From Pediococcus acidilactici DSM 20284 (lineage in GTDB: Bacteria > Bacillota > Bacilli > Lactobacillales > Lactobacillaceae), in NCBI RefSeq assembly GCF_000146325.1, contig NZ_GL397067.1, positions 1,229,660 through 1,293,659 of the forward strand: a stretch of 64,000 bases of DNA, in the 5' to 3' direction. Both the position numbers and the translations under genes were made by a program. Below are positions 55,312 to 63,800 of this stretch, piece after piece (position 1 is the first letter of the stretch; every line of letters starts with the position of its first letter). The notes beneath the pieces are model-generated. The model was given only the letters and a program-made list of their open reading frames with translations, searched no databases and had not been told where the DNA came from.

Positions 55312-55314
55312 CTA
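55161..55314 (-). repeat. Dispersed hairpin repeat, block C (starts at TAG stop of walR)
   Basis: Read on the minus strand it begins at the walR TAG (55312-55314), then CGGGTA, GAGGATTAA, hairpin C1 (55233-55271; lower stem ATTTTAGAC, upper stem AATCGC/GCGATT), the TTTGGTTAACTGCAGA flank, GGCTGGGA and CAGCAG. Where blocks A and B have a second hairpin, C has only its far flank (AATTTAGTTAACCG), so this copy has lost it. Confidence 0.82.
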
Positions 55315-56013
55315 GTCTGTTTCCGGATTCCTCAAGTAATATCCTACTCCTCGGCGCGTTACCAAAATTTGCGGATTACTTGGTGTTTCCTCAATCTTTT
55401 CGCGCAGCCGCCGCACCGTTACGTCAACCGTCCGCACGTCGCCAAAGTAATCATAGCCCCACACCGTTTGTAAGAGATGTTCCCGGGTCATCACTTGGTC
55501 CGTATGTTGTGCCAAATAATGTAGCAATTCAAATTCCCGGTGCGTCAAATCTAATTGCGCACCGTCCCGAGTTACCGAATACGAATCCGAATTAATTACT
55601 AGTGGACCAATCTTAATATTATTTTTTACTTCTTCATTGCTTTGTTGGAATTGATCCTGCCGACGCAAGTTAGCTTTTACCCGCGCTACCAGTTCCCGAT
55701 TGGAGAACGGCTTGGTAACGTAGTCATCCGCACCAAGTTCCAATCCAACAACCTTATCCAATTCCGAATCCTTAGCGGTTACCATAATGATTGGGATGTT
55801 ATGTTTGGCCCGCACTTGGCGAGCAACTTCTAACCCATCAATTTTTGGCAACATTAAGTCTAATAGGATTAGGTCCGGTTCCTCGGATTCTACTTTTTCT
55901 AGCGCTTCTTCGCCGTCATAAGCAGTTACCACATCGTAACCTTCCTTATCTAAATTAAACTTGACGATGTCGGAAATTGGTTTTTCATCATCTACTACTA
56001 AAATTTTTGGCAT
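55312..56013 (-). CDS. walR: Response regulator WalR
   Basis: This 233-aa OmpR-type regulator has a receiver domain with [18 protein letters not shown], the phospho-acceptor Asp in [13 protein letters not shown], and Lys in [10 protein letters not shown], and a winged-helix DNA-binding domain ending [12 protein letters not shown]. It controls cell-wall hydrolase genes. The C-terminus is of natural length, so the TAG that opens repeat block C replaces a normal stop without loss of protein. Confidence 0.97.
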   Translation of the reverse strand: MPKILVVDDEKPISDIVKFNLDKEGYDVVTAYDGEEALEKVESEEPDLILLDLMLPKIDGLEVARQVRAKHNIPIIMVTAKDSELDKVVGLELGADDYVTKPFSNRELVARVKANLRRQDQFQQSNEEVKNNIKIGPLVINSDSYSVTRDGAQLDLTHREFELLHYLAQHTDQVMTREHLLQTVWGYDYFGDVRTVDVTVRRLREKIEETPSNPQILVTRRGVGYYLRNPETD

Positions 56014-56408
56014 GTTTGCCCTCCTCAGAAGATATATCTGCCATTAGTTGTAAGAAGTTGGGACAGACACTTAATTAATTTTCAAACGTTTGGTCACCGG
56101 CTTAGTGCTTCAATTTCACATTAAGCTACCGTCAACCAAATTTACTAATCCGATTTTGTCCATATAAATACAAATTCAAAAAAAGTTGCGGATTTTTTTG
56201 CCATTTTTTAGGCAAAGGTCTATCCCATTCGTTTCTGTCAATTATACCACATGCGCTCAAATTTGAATGATAACGCTCTCGTAGCCCCTTATTAGCTAAA
56301 ATTTCACTTTTTTTAACTTTTTTTGAAAAAAATTCAAAAAAAGTGTTGTCATGATTTTTTTTTCATGCTACTATATTTAAGTCGAGTTGATGAGGACATC
56401 AATCACAT
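56014..56408. other. Divergent regulatory region of walR and tRNA-Lys
   Basis: These 395 bp are AT-rich, with poly-T/A tracts at 56168-56345. They must hold the wal operon promoter on the minus strand and the tRNA promoter on the plus strand. No gene is seen. Confidence 0.5.
56346..56374 (+). promoter_or_regulatory. tRNA-Lys promoter
   Basis: TTGTCA and TACTAT are separated by 17 bp, about 35 bp before the tRNA. Confidence 0.6.
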
Positions 56409-56481
56409 GGGTGGTTAGCTCAGCTGGCAGAGCAACGGACTCTTAATCCGTGGGTCCAGGGTTCGATCCCCTGACCACCCA
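56409..56481 (+). tRNA. tRNA-Lys (anticodon CTT)
   Basis: The 73-nt sequence folds into a cloverleaf: acceptor stem GGGTGGT/ACCACCC, D arm GCTC/GAGC, anticodon stem ACGGA/TCCGT with loop CTCTTAA (anticodon CTT), T arm CAGGG-TTCGATC-CCCTG and discriminator A. CCA is not encoded. Confidence 0.96.
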
Positions 56482-56494
56482 TTACATAGACACA

Positions 56495-56541
56495 CTAATC
56501 AGCAATCACGCTGCGTCAGGCCGTGGTTGCTGATTTTTTTG
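56495..56541 (+). terminator. Terminator of tRNA-Lys
   Basis: AATCAGCAATCACG pairs with CGTGGTTGCTGATT, followed by a T run. Confidence 0.9.
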
Positions 56542-56592
56542 TTACCAACAATATTATCTTTTCTTAATTATTTGTGTGGGGTTGATTGCGTT

Positions 56593-57612
56593 TTGAGTAA
56601 CCGAGAGATTTCAATTACTATTTTAGTAGGCTTATCAATTATTTACATGCTTTGTTCTAAAAACCTGAGAGCACCCTTTAGTAGCCTGTGTAAAGCCGTT
56701 ATACTTGTAATTAAAGAACCAGCATTTAGGTTACTTTTTTGCTATCAAGTTATTTGTCTGTGTATTTTATCTTTTGTTTTACTCAAAAAGAACCTTGACT
56801 TGTGGATGATTAAAGATTACATCCTCATTGTAGTCTTTTCTATAATACCGACAGTTGTAAAAATAAATAGTGTAGAAAATCAATCAATCATTAAGCATTA
56901 TTTGCTTAGTTCTTTTACATTAACCGGAATACTAGCATTCATAACTGATACCTATAATTTTTCGATTATAGGAGAATTAATATTGAACATCACTTTAATC
57001 TTATTAGTAATATTTCAAGTGGTATCCGAAGAACAAGATATAACTAGTGTCAAAGCTTTTTGTAACTTTTGCCTTTTTATTTTGTTATTGTTTACTATCA
57101 CCCATTCATTCTTGGAGCTAATTAAGGATTTGGATTCAAGAGACACTTTTTTAATTTTACTAGATTATTTTTCTGATTTTATATTTTGGACGTTGAATAT
57201 CCCCCTCCTCTTTGCATGGCAGTATATTGGTCAATTTGATGTTATGGAAAATTTCCTTTCCACAAAGAAAACAGCTCGTTCTCTTTTTAAACATTTCATT
57301 GAGCTATTCTTCAAAAAGATCAAGTACTCTTCGTTAAGTTTTGACAAACATATCATCACTAATATTCAGATAGGTGGTTTAGGTAAAAGATGCTACTTAA
57401 TTACTGTTAATAATAGTTTTCAAAAAAAAGATATTAACACCATGCTTTTACTATTCAAAATTGGAAGTGTTGATGCATGTATATATAGAAAAAACCACGT
57501 TCCTAAGGTACTACCTTACAAGATAGAAATAATCGATGCAGAAAAAAGAAATACCATAAATTCCTGGGTTATACCCAATATTGATGATGATTTTTCAGAA
57601 CTTATTTACTAA
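56593..57612 (+). CDS. Unknown AT-rich membrane protein next to tRNA-Lys
   Basis: From a TTG at 56593 (GTGGGG about 11 nt upstream) the frame gives 339 aa; the frame is open back to 56527, but that lies in the tRNA terminator. It has about six hydrophobic segments in residues 1-215, then a soluble C-terminal part of about 115 residues with TNIQIGGLGKRCYLITV. No family is recognised. Base composition is clearly more AT-rich than the wal operon, and it stands alone behind a tRNA, both consistent with acquisition by transfer. Confidence 0.6.
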   Translation: MSNREISITILVGLSIIYMLCSKNLRAPFSSLCKAVILVIKEPAFRLLFCYQVICLCILSFVLLKKNLDLWMIKDYILIVVFSIIPTVVKINSVENQSIIKHYLLSSFTLTGILAFITDTYNFSIIGELILNITLILLVIFQVVSEEQDITSVKAFCNFCLFILLLFTITHSFLELIKDLDSRDTFLILLDYFSDFIFWTLNIPLLFAWQYIGQFDVMENFLSTKKTARSLFKHFIELFFKKIKYSSLSFDKHIITNIQIGGLGKRCYLITVNNSFQKKDINTMLLLFKIGSVDACIYRKNHVPKVLPYKIEIIDAEKRNTINSWVIPNIDDDFSELIY

Positions 57613-57645
57613 CTATTATTAACCTCGCAGTCAGCTAATTAAAAA

Positions 57646-57786
57646 TCACCCTTCTAAATTAGGATAACTTAATCCATTCTCCCACCGCAAAACCGTCTGT
57701 CGCGTGACAAATAACCGGTCCGCTAAAGCCTGTTGAGTAATTTGGAGTTCTTTTCTACGTTTTTTCAACACCTTCGAAAATTCCAT
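57646..57786 (-). pseudogene. Truncated XRE-type HTH regulator
   Basis: A 46-codon frame (ATG 57784-57786, GAGG upstream) encodes a complete XRE helix-turn-helix: KKRRKELQITQQALADRLF and VTRQTVLRWENGLSYPNLEG. It stops exactly where the last helices of the domain usually continue, so it is probably a remnant, though a short functional repressor is possible. Confidence 0.6.
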
Positions 57787-57812
57787 CACGTCCTCATTTA
57801 TTTCCAGATTAA

Positions 57813-57861
57813 TAAAAAAAGCGCCAAATGTAACGCGATTATCGTGTTACATCCGCCGCTT
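57813..57861 (-). terminator. Terminator after the ADH fragment
   Basis: A long dyad (ATGTAAC/GTTACAT with GCG/CGC ends) is followed on the minus strand by TTTTTTT. Confidence 0.75.
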
Positions 57862-57874
57862 CTAACCCTAATTA

Positions 57875-58114
57875 CTATTTTTCCTTGCTTAAATCCTGAT
57901 TAATATCAATGACAATTTTTCCCCGTGCATGCCCTTTTCTAGAATAATCTAAAGCCGCTTGAATCTGGTTAAAGGTAAAAGTTGAGTCAATAATGGGTTT
58001 CAATTTGTTTTCTTCAACTAACTGGGTGATTTGGGCTAACATTTTGCCATCCGGGCGCATAAACCAAAAGCTGTAATCTGCCTTCGCCTGGCGCGCTAGT
58101 TTAGTTATTTTGGT
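57875..58114 (-). pseudogene. C-terminal fragment of a zinc-type alcohol dehydrogenase-like gene
   Basis: The open frame from about 58114 reads TKITKLARQAKADYSFWFM, then RPDGKMLAQITQLVEENKLKP and HARGKIVIDI, the last 75-80 residues of a quinone-oxidoreductase-like protein. The first roughly 260 residues are missing. Its 5' end overlaps the premature stop of the ProX-like gene, which marks a deletion joint. Confidence 0.8.
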
Positions 58115-58359
58115 AGACGTTTTTCATCCACGATTTCCGCAAACTTATGCATGTCTAAGTGCTTTTGATCGTCCACAATTAATAAATAGTACGCGGATTT
58201 CCGGCGATTAGTTAAAAACATTGATTTCGTGCGAACTCCCGAAATCTCCTTAATATAACTATCCGCTTCTGCGGTAGTCGTTGCCGGCGGATGATTGACA
58301 ATTTCAAACGGAATGTTGAGTTCGGTTAACTTTGCTTGAACTGGCTGACTTGTTTTCAT
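58105..58359 (-). pseudogene. Prolyl-tRNA editing protein (ProX/YbaK-like), 3'-truncated
   Basis: The 84 residues match the N-terminal half of a YbaK/ProX-type aminoacyl-tRNA deacylase, including VRTKSMFLTNRRKSAYYLLIVDD. Full proteins have about 160 residues. The frame runs straight into the ADH fragment and stops after ...DEKRLPK. Loss of the C-terminal half probably destroys activity. The start has a GAGG site. Confidence 0.8.
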
Positions 58360-58398
58360 TGATAGACCTCTTATTTTAACCTAAAACTAAATAGCTTC

Positions 58399-58947
58399 TT
58401 AAACTTTGCCCCTTCTAGCTAGTTGCGTGTACTTCTTTACAAACTCGGTCTTGGCGGCCGTATAGCCATCACGATCGTATTCATAAGGCTTCCAAAGCGC
58501 CAGTTTTAATTCTTCATACTGGTGGGCAATTTCGGGATGATTATTTAGGTAATCCCGAAAATATATTTCATCATTATCTCCAGGCACCCGCAAATGAAGG
58601 TGAAAAACTCGCTCGGCAAAACCTTGGGGCAGGTATCCCTTATTAAAATCACTCCGGTTTTCCCGTTGCGCCATGCAAATGTAGTCGTTTTGTTCCAAAA
58701 TTTCTTTAATCGTTGCATGATTGGCGTGAGGAGCTTCCACTAAAATATCGACAATGGGTTTGGCCCAAATATTAGCAATTGCCGTACTTCCTACGTGGCT
58801 AATTGCCGCGTTGGCCGGGAGCAGGTGCTTTAAACGCCGTTCTTCTTCTGCGTACCAAGTTTGCCATTTTGGTCGAGGAGCAACCAGCTGGATTGGAAAA
58901 AGTTGCCACAGTTCTTCTAACGACAAATCGGATAGTGAATTACTCAT
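58399..58947 (-). CDS. GrpB family protein
   Basis: This 182-aa protein has the GrpB (UPF0157) nucleotidyltransferase-like fold with SHVGSTAIANIWAKPIVDILVE and FHLHLRVPG. The biochemical function of the family is not firmly known. The ATG at 58947 has GAGGGTG upstream and overlaps the end of the neighbouring gene, so the two are probably co-translated. Confidence 0.88.
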   Translation of the reverse strand: MSNSLSDLSLEELWQLFPIQLVAPRPKWQTWYAEEERRLKHLLPANAAISHVGSTAIANIWAKPIVDILVEAPHANHATIKEILEQNDYICMAQRENRSDFNKGYLPQGFAERVFHLHLRVPGDNDEIYFRDYLNNHPEIAHQYEELKLALWKPYEYDRDGYTAAKTEFVKKYTQLARRGKV

Positions 58948-59650
58948 CGCCATCACCCTCTTGTACTTGCATGTAATGCGTCAACTGCTTGGGCATGTGC
59001 CGCGGTCCCCGCACCGTGGTGACCCCGTACTGTTTTAAAACGGGGAGCGCAAATTGGGTTTTGTCATATTTCCTTATCAAATGAATCCGCATCGCCTTAT
59101 TCATTTTAATATTGGCATCCCGGTAATTTTGCGGAATGTTAACTTCCACAGCCAAACACTTGTACCTAATCGCCGAAATCGGCGACGTGACGTAAAGGTA
59201 CACCAGGTCGTTCACCTTAATATTACTGGTCTGTTTCCAAATAATGGTGCTATTTTCACGAAACGCCTTATCCACATCAAAATATTTAGGGTTTGCAGGG
59301 ACAATCCACTTTTGACCTACGTGCGCATGATCATCAAACGTGAAACATTGGTCAGCAATTGATTTTAAAAGTGCTACATAGGTTTCACGAACCTTACCCG
59401 CAAATTCTCCAGCCACGTATTTTGCTCGGAAATTGGTGTATTCATCGCCAAATGCTAAATCAAAAATGTGCCCCGTAACTTGTCCAGTGGGGGCTATGCT
59501 AATTTTCACCGAAAAATCACCGTTAATAATTTTCTTAGTAAAAACTAGTTGACCGTCTTTTTCTTGAAAACCATACTTTAGCAACCGTTGCTTAACCGGT
59601 TTCAAGTTTCCTAAAATCTCATCTTCGATTTCCAAAGATTTTTCCTCCAT
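58940..59650 (-). CDS. YjbR/MmcQ-like protein with EVE/PUA-like C-terminal domain
   Basis: This 236-aa protein has an N-terminal MmcQ/YjbR-like part (about 1-95, FTKKIINGDFSVKISI, DEYTNFRAKYVAGEFAGKVRE) and a C-terminal part (about 110-220) opening WIVPANPKYFDVDKAF with IIWKQTSNIKVNDLVYLYVT, the pattern of EVE/PUA-like domains that bind modified bases in nucleic acids. Both are small folds called by motif memory. It precedes grpB. Confidence 0.65.
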   Translation of the reverse strand: MEEKSLEIEDEILGNLKPVKQRLLKYGFQEKDGQLVFTKKIINGDFSVKISIAPTGQVTGHIFDLAFGDEYTNFRAKYVAGEFAGKVRETYVALLKSIADQCFTFDDHAHVGQKWIVPANPKYFDVDKAFRENSTIIWKQTSNIKVNDLVYLYVTSPISAIRYKCLAVEVNIPQNYRDANIKMNKAMRIHLIRKYDKTQFALPVLKQYGVTTVRGPRHMPKQLTHYMQVQEGDGDE

Positions 59651-60063
59651 ACATTTTTGCTGTTCTTCAAGTCCAATTTAACACAAACCGCTCGAAATAA
59701 TAGAGCTCACCTAAATAATTAGGTATGGTTACTTACTTAACCAAAAATTTGCCAAGCACCACTCCCCTGATTGACACTTCCTTAGGCTTCTCCAGCCATC
59801 TATTTTCTTCAAAATGCTTTTCTAGATCAAAGAAATCGTCGTTACTTTATTAAAACTTTCATCACTAATTCTTTCGGGATATTTATAGCTACTAATCGTT
59901 ACAAGCATAAAAATCGCTATTAAAACTCGTACCCCTTATAATTAAGAAAACTCCAGCATTATCATATTTCTTTAAGATTGGTAAAAATAGTGCAATAATT
60001 AATTGTTGGTGTTTTTTGAACTTCAATTGTACTTAATAATTAAGTTAAATTAAGGAGAAGCTT
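59651..60063. other. AT-rich intergenic region with possible gene remnant
   Basis: These 413 bp separate divergent genes. A 37-codon minus-strand stretch at 59733-59846 (FDLEKHFEENRWLEKP, then VSIRGVVLGKFLVK and a stop) reads like a protein C-terminus without an upstream gene. The rest is AT-rich promoter-like DNA. Confidence 0.3.
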
Positions 60064-60369
60064 ATGCCATTATTTGCGTGTTTTCTGGATTTTTTAGCTC
60101 TCGGAACTTACTTCATCCAGTTAAATCATCCTAGTAACCCAATTTACGTAGTGGGAACCGTCATTCAAATAATTATTACGATTGGCTTATTATTAATTGC
60201 AATCGGCTATCGGGGTCCCCGCTTTACCGCTTGGCGACCGGCAGGCTATAGTTACCTAACGATTCGCTATGGCATTATTATCATGTCGCTGGTGATCAAT
60301 GGATTAGTTTTATTTCTATACGGATTAAATTTATCTGGAATTAATTCCGTTATTTTCACCGACTTTTAA
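60064..60369 (+). CDS. Small membrane protein, unknown
   Basis: This 101-aa protein has three hydrophobic segments (residues 3-18, 25-48, 73-92) and no recognised motif. An AAGGAG site lies just before the ATG. It is followed 74 bp later by a DUF805 gene on the same strand. Confidence 0.6.
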   Translation: MPLFACFLDFLALGTYFIQLNHPSNPIYVVGTVIQIIITIGLLLIAIGYRGPRFTAWRPAGYSYLTIRYGIIIMSLVINGLVLFLYGLNLSGINSVIFTDF

Positions 60370-60443
60370 ACAACGATGTCCAACGAACTGAAGACTTAAA
60401 AAGCTGGTATTAATTTTAAATTTACTTAGAGAGGAAACATTTT

Positions 60444-60821
60444 ATGGTAACTGCATACAAGAAATTCTGGAATAATTTATTTGATTTTTCTGGTACTGCA
60501 AAACGTGCCGAATATTGGTGGCCAGTAATTATTAACTACATCATCGGCGGTTTAGCAGTTAGTATCATCACAAAATTAATGGGGCATCCCATCGATGATA
60601 TTTATAACTGGCGGGATCTAAGCACTAACGTAGTGGTACAAATCGTTACCTTGATCGTTTGGGTGGGAACCTTATCACTTAAGTTCCGTCGTTTACACGA
60701 CACGGATCGTTCAGGGTGGTGGGTCCTAATTGACCTCATTCCGCTAATTGGAACAATCTGGTTCTTTATTTTAATGATCTTACCATCTAGGCCTAACCGT
60801 TGGGATGGGCAACGCGCTTAA
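60444..60821 (+). CDS. DUF805 family membrane protein
   Basis: This 125-aa protein has the DUF805 layout: FDFSGTAKRAEYWWPVI near the N-terminus, three to four membrane segments, and LKFRRLHDTDRSGWWVLI. Function of the family is unknown. A GAGG site precedes the ATG. Confidence 0.88.
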   Translation: MVTAYKKFWNNLFDFSGTAKRAEYWWPVIINYIIGGLAVSIITKLMGHPIDDIYNWRDLSTNVVVQIVTLIVWVGTLSLKFRRLHDTDRSGWWVLIDLIPLIGTIWFFILMILPSRPNRWDGQRA

Positions 60822-60844
60822 TTGAACTTCAGTATTCTATTTTA

Positions 60845-60886
60845 AAAACGAGACTTAGGGGAATTTTTCCCTAAGTCTCGTTTTAG
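60845..60886. terminator. Bidirectional terminator
   Basis: AAAACGAGACTTAGGG and its inverse form a near-perfect stem between the convergent DUF805 and fucosidase genes. Confidence 0.9.
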
Positions 60887-60901
60887 TTTGTTGAATATAG
60901 C

Positions 60902-62134
60902 TTAATCTACAAAAGTGATTTGGGCTACCCGTACTACTAGGTGCGTGCCGTATCGGAAACTGTCAGCAAGTATTTTTAGCTCATCTGAACTTTGTTGGAA
61001 ATCCACGGATTGCCCATTATCCAACCAAACAATTCGCTTAATTTTTCGTTGGGGCATCTGCCCTTGAAAGATAATTTCCTGTGCCTGTTCGCCACCCAGC
61101 ACCACGTTATGGTTCCCTATGTTCTGCAGACCAGTAACAAACAAATAATCACCTTTAATGAAGTTTTTATCGTTATTCTCAGCGATATACGTTGGGTGAG
61201 TTTCGTTAGCGGTGGCTGTGATTGCCGTTCCGTTAACTCGCATCCATTTGCCGACCAATTCAAGAAGCGCTTGACTTGGTAAATCAATTGAACCATCGAA
61301 TTGAGGCCCGATATTAATTAGTAAGTTGGCTCCTACTTTACGAGATTGACAAATTTGTTCAATTAATTGGCGAGCAGCCACGTAATCTAAATCATTTTCT
61401 GCGTTACCCCAATGGCGATTAAGCGTCATCGAAGTTTCTGCAGCAAAGTACCGACCGTGCTGCTCATGTTTAATATTTTGTGGATTACCGCGCTCAAAGG
61501 TTAGGACATCCACAGCCTCACCTTGGTTAACTCCTTGCTGTTCTAGGCCCGTGTTATTGGTGATCATTGCTTGAGGTTGAAGTTGGCGAATCTCGCTGTA
61601 TAACTGGTCCGTCTGCCAATCTGCATTCGGTTTGTCCCAATTACCGTCAAACCAAAAACCACCAATTTCTCCGTAATTCGTTGCCAAAAGTCGGATTAGC
61701 TGCCTTAACTCTGCAAGGTATCCCGGAAAGTCCGCAGTATATTTAGGATTATGCCAATCATAGGTGGCAAAGTACAAAAACGGAGCGATTCCTTGTTGGT
61801 GGCATTCATCAACAAAGATCTTAATGACATCTGCTTTAAAAGGCGTGTGCATGCTGTCAAATTCAGAAATTCCCTTAGTGTCAAACAGACAAAAACCGTC
61901 GTGATGCTTAGCCGTTAACACGATGTACTTAAAACCATTTTGTTTTGCCAGGGTAACCCACTGTCGAATTTTCTTAGGATCGGGATTGAAATGTGTAAAG
62001 GCTTGCGAGTAATTTGGAACCTCTAAAATATTTTGCGCCCATTCACCTTCCGCAAAGTGCGCGTAGAGACCCCAGTGAATAAATAACCCTAAACCCATCT
62101 TTTCAAAATTTAAAATCTTGTCTTCTACCATCAT
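60902..62134 (-). CDS. Alpha-L-fucosidase (GH29)
   Basis: This 410-aa protein is a GH29 fucosidase: MGLGLFIHWGLYAHF, YIVLTAKHHDGFCLFDT, and the nucleophile Asp in GGFWFDGNW. It has no signal peptide, so it acts on imported fucosides. It lies downstream of a PTS EIIA, MupG and EIIC cluster on the same strand, but a 212-bp gap with a long-range stem separates them. The first of two ATGs has GAGG 8 nt upstream. Confidence 0.92.
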   Translation of the reverse strand: MMVEDKILNFEKMGLGLFIHWGLYAHFAEGEWAQNILEVPNYSQAFTHFNPDPKKIRQWVTLAKQNGFKYIVLTAKHHDGFCLFDTKGISEFDSMHTPFKADVIKIFVDECHQQGIAPFLYFATYDWHNPKYTADFPGYLAELRQLIRLLATNYGEIGGFWFDGNWDKPNADWQTDQLYSEIRQLQPQAMITNNTGLEQQGVNQGEAVDVLTFERGNPQNIKHEQHGRYFAAETSMTLNRHWGNAENDLDYVAARQLIEQICQSRKVGANLLINIGPQFDGSIDLPSQALLELVGKWMRVNGTAITATANETHPTYIAENNDKNFIKGDYLFVTGLQNIGNHNVVLGGEQAQEIIFQGQMPQRKIKRIVWLDNGQSVDFQQSSDELKILADSFRYGTHLVVRVAQITFVD

Positions 62135-62154
62135 TAAATTTACCTCAATAAAAA

Positions 62155-62237
62155 TTCCCGTTCCAGCTGTCTTGATAGATTAACCGGCTTAAAAATGTCC
62201 TTATAGTTTAGTTAATCGTTAAAAGCGAGAACGGGAA
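62155..62237 (-). promoter_or_regulatory. Long-range stem before the fucosidase gene (possible attenuator)
   Basis: On the minus strand TTCCCGTTC (62229-62237) is fully complementary to GAACGGGAA (62155-62163), which is followed at once by TTTTTATT and the ribosome site. The 65-nt loop is large. The form suggests a conditional terminator in the leader. Confidence 0.4.
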
Positions 62238-62346
62238 CGTATTTTTATTAGCTTATTGAATAACTGCGTTAAATTCATTTTTAAACTGATTCTGAAGTTC
62301 AATTGAACCTCAAATCCAACCTAAAACAACCTCAATTGCAGTTATC

Positions 62347-62682
62347 TTAAAGCTGTTGCTTTATTTCTTGGAGTTCCTTATTAGTAGTAATCAGTTCACT
62401 AAGTAAGTCCAGGAAGATTTCTGCTGACATCATCTGGTCTTCCGCGTGGATATATAGCGGATTAACCGCGTCTCCTTGCCCCGATTGTGCAAAGTCGGAT
62501 AACACCTTCAAATGCGCTTTTTGAGCAACCTTCAACTCGTCTCGAGCATCTTTTAGCATCGTTTCAATTGCCGAATAGTCTGGATGTTCCGCTCGCGAAT
62601 CGGTCACCGCTTCCATCAGTAAGCCCTTCGACTGGCCCGAGTGACTAATTATTTCAAAACAAATTTCTTCTAAACCTTCCAA
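62347..62682 (-). CDS. PTS EIIA, lactose/cellobiose family
   Basis: This 111-aa protein has the EIIA-Lac fold, FEIISHSGQSKGLLMEAV at the N-terminus and the phosphorylated His in LYIHAEDQMMSA. It passes phosphate from HPr to an EIIB not seen here. The start is TTG with GGGGA upstream. It lies 20 bp behind mupG, so it probably works with the partial EIIC at the window end. Confidence 0.88.
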   Translation of the reverse strand: MEGLEEICFEIISHSGQSKGLLMEAVTDSRAEHPDYSAIETMLKDARDELKVAQKAHLKVLSDFAQSGQGDAVNPLYIHAEDQMMSAEIFLDLLSELITTNKELQEIKQQL

Positions 62683-62702
62683 ATCAAATTCCCCGTTTCC
62701 AT

Positions 62703-63800
62703 TTAAAACTTGTCCGCATCGATAAACTTAAACTTGTCCCAAGGCTGGATGAAGTCAATCAACGCTTGATTATTCGGTACGATTGTAGCAACCACATTTT
62801 TAAGCTCATCAGCATTTTCCATCGGTTGCTTAACAATGTTCACCTCTGCCTTATACTGTCCAAAATCATCGTTACCAATCGTTACCATTCCTCGGGTCAG
62901 TTGATGCTTCGCGTTATTAACCGGAATATTGACCTGACGATACTTCAACTTAACAAAGGTCGACCGAATTGCGTAGCTGTTAATATCTCCGCGGTTGAAA
63001 TGTAAATTATTCAAAATAATTTGTTTTTCTAACTCCGTAGTCCCTGGAGTAAATTGAATCAAGAACTCGGGCAACTGTTGATTTAGCTTTGCCACTTGGG
63101 CAAGTTCTTCATCACTAGCACAAGCATTGCCAATAATTACATCATCAATTAATTTAGTACTGATTAAATATTGCACTTGTTCGACAATTGGCCGCCCCCG
63201 ATGAATTTCTAGAGTTGGCAGCCCCGCATTGTAGGGATGGGGACCTTGCGTGGCAACGTTGGATGAAACAAATGCTGCCGTTCGTAAGCCCATTTCTTTA
63301 TACTTCTGGGTTGTTTGCAAAAAGTATTCGGTATCTAATCCGGTATAACGTTGCGGGTAAAAGTTATGGCACCCAATAATTTTTGATTTTAGTGGTCGGT
63401 AAGTCAAAATGTTCGCGACGTTGCCAGTATCATTACTGATATTTACTTCAATCGTAAGGTCGTGCTCATCATAGGTCATCAATGATTCCGGCATCCCGTC
63501 AAAACTCATGTCTAATCGTAAAATATCGGCTCCTAGGTCTTTAAAAAAGGACAAATCATCGTAGCTAACGTTCAATTTTTGAAACAAACTTGGATTTACG
63601 TCTAAGCTCACCCACATCTTTCGTTGCTTAGCGTGATGAATCACCGTTTTAAAACGAGCAATGGTTTCCTCTGGATCGCCTTCCAATTCAATTAAGCTCG
63701 TAAATAGACGCTGATAACCTAAATCAGCCGCTTTATCAATGTACGTGACGCATTCTGCTGTGCTTTGTTTACTTGGGTAAACTGATATGCCAAACATCAC
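62703..63800 (-). CDS. DUF871/MupG family protein (6-phospho-N-acetylmuramidase-like)
   Basis: This 365-aa protein has the DUF871 TIM-barrel start (FGISVYPSKQS, DLGYQRLFTSLIE), CHNFYPQRYTGLD, and a C-terminal cyclophilin-like domain with RGMVTIGNDDFGQYKAE. Characterised MupG cleaves MurNAc-6-phosphate-GlcNAc taken up by a PTS in cell-wall recovery. The substrate here could differ, given the cellobiose-type EIIC and EIIA. GTG and ATG starts are adjacent (63800/63797), touching the EIIC stop. Confidence 0.85.
   Translation of the reverse strand: MMFGISVYPSKQSTAECVTYIDKAADLGYQRLFTSLIELEGDPEETIARFKTVIHHAKQRKMWVSLDVNPSLFQKLNVSYDDLSFFKDLGADILRLDMSFDGMPESLMTYDEHDLTIEVNISNDTGNVANILTYRPLKSKIIGCHNFYPQRYTGLDTEYFLQTTQKYKEMGLRTAAFVSSNVATQGPHPYNAGLPTLEIHRGRPIVEQVQYLISTKLIDDVIIGNACASDEELAQVAKLNQQLPEFLIQFTPGTTELEKQIILNNLHFNRGDINSYAIRSTFVKLKYRQVNIPVNNAKHQLTRGMVTIGNDDFGQYKAEVNIVKQPMENADELKNVVATIVPNNQALIDFIQPWDKFKFIDADKF

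Noticed and set aside
3318..55314. Blocks A, B and C as a CRISPR array or simple terminators
   Set aside because: They are dispersed, not clustered, and have paired variable stems rather than spacers. The hairpins are followed by TTTGGTTAA rather than a T run, and block C sits inside an operon.
56460..56600. tRNA-Lys 3' end as an integration (att) site
   Set aside because: No second copy of the tRNA 3' end and no integrase gene is visible in the window, so an integrated element cannot be supported.
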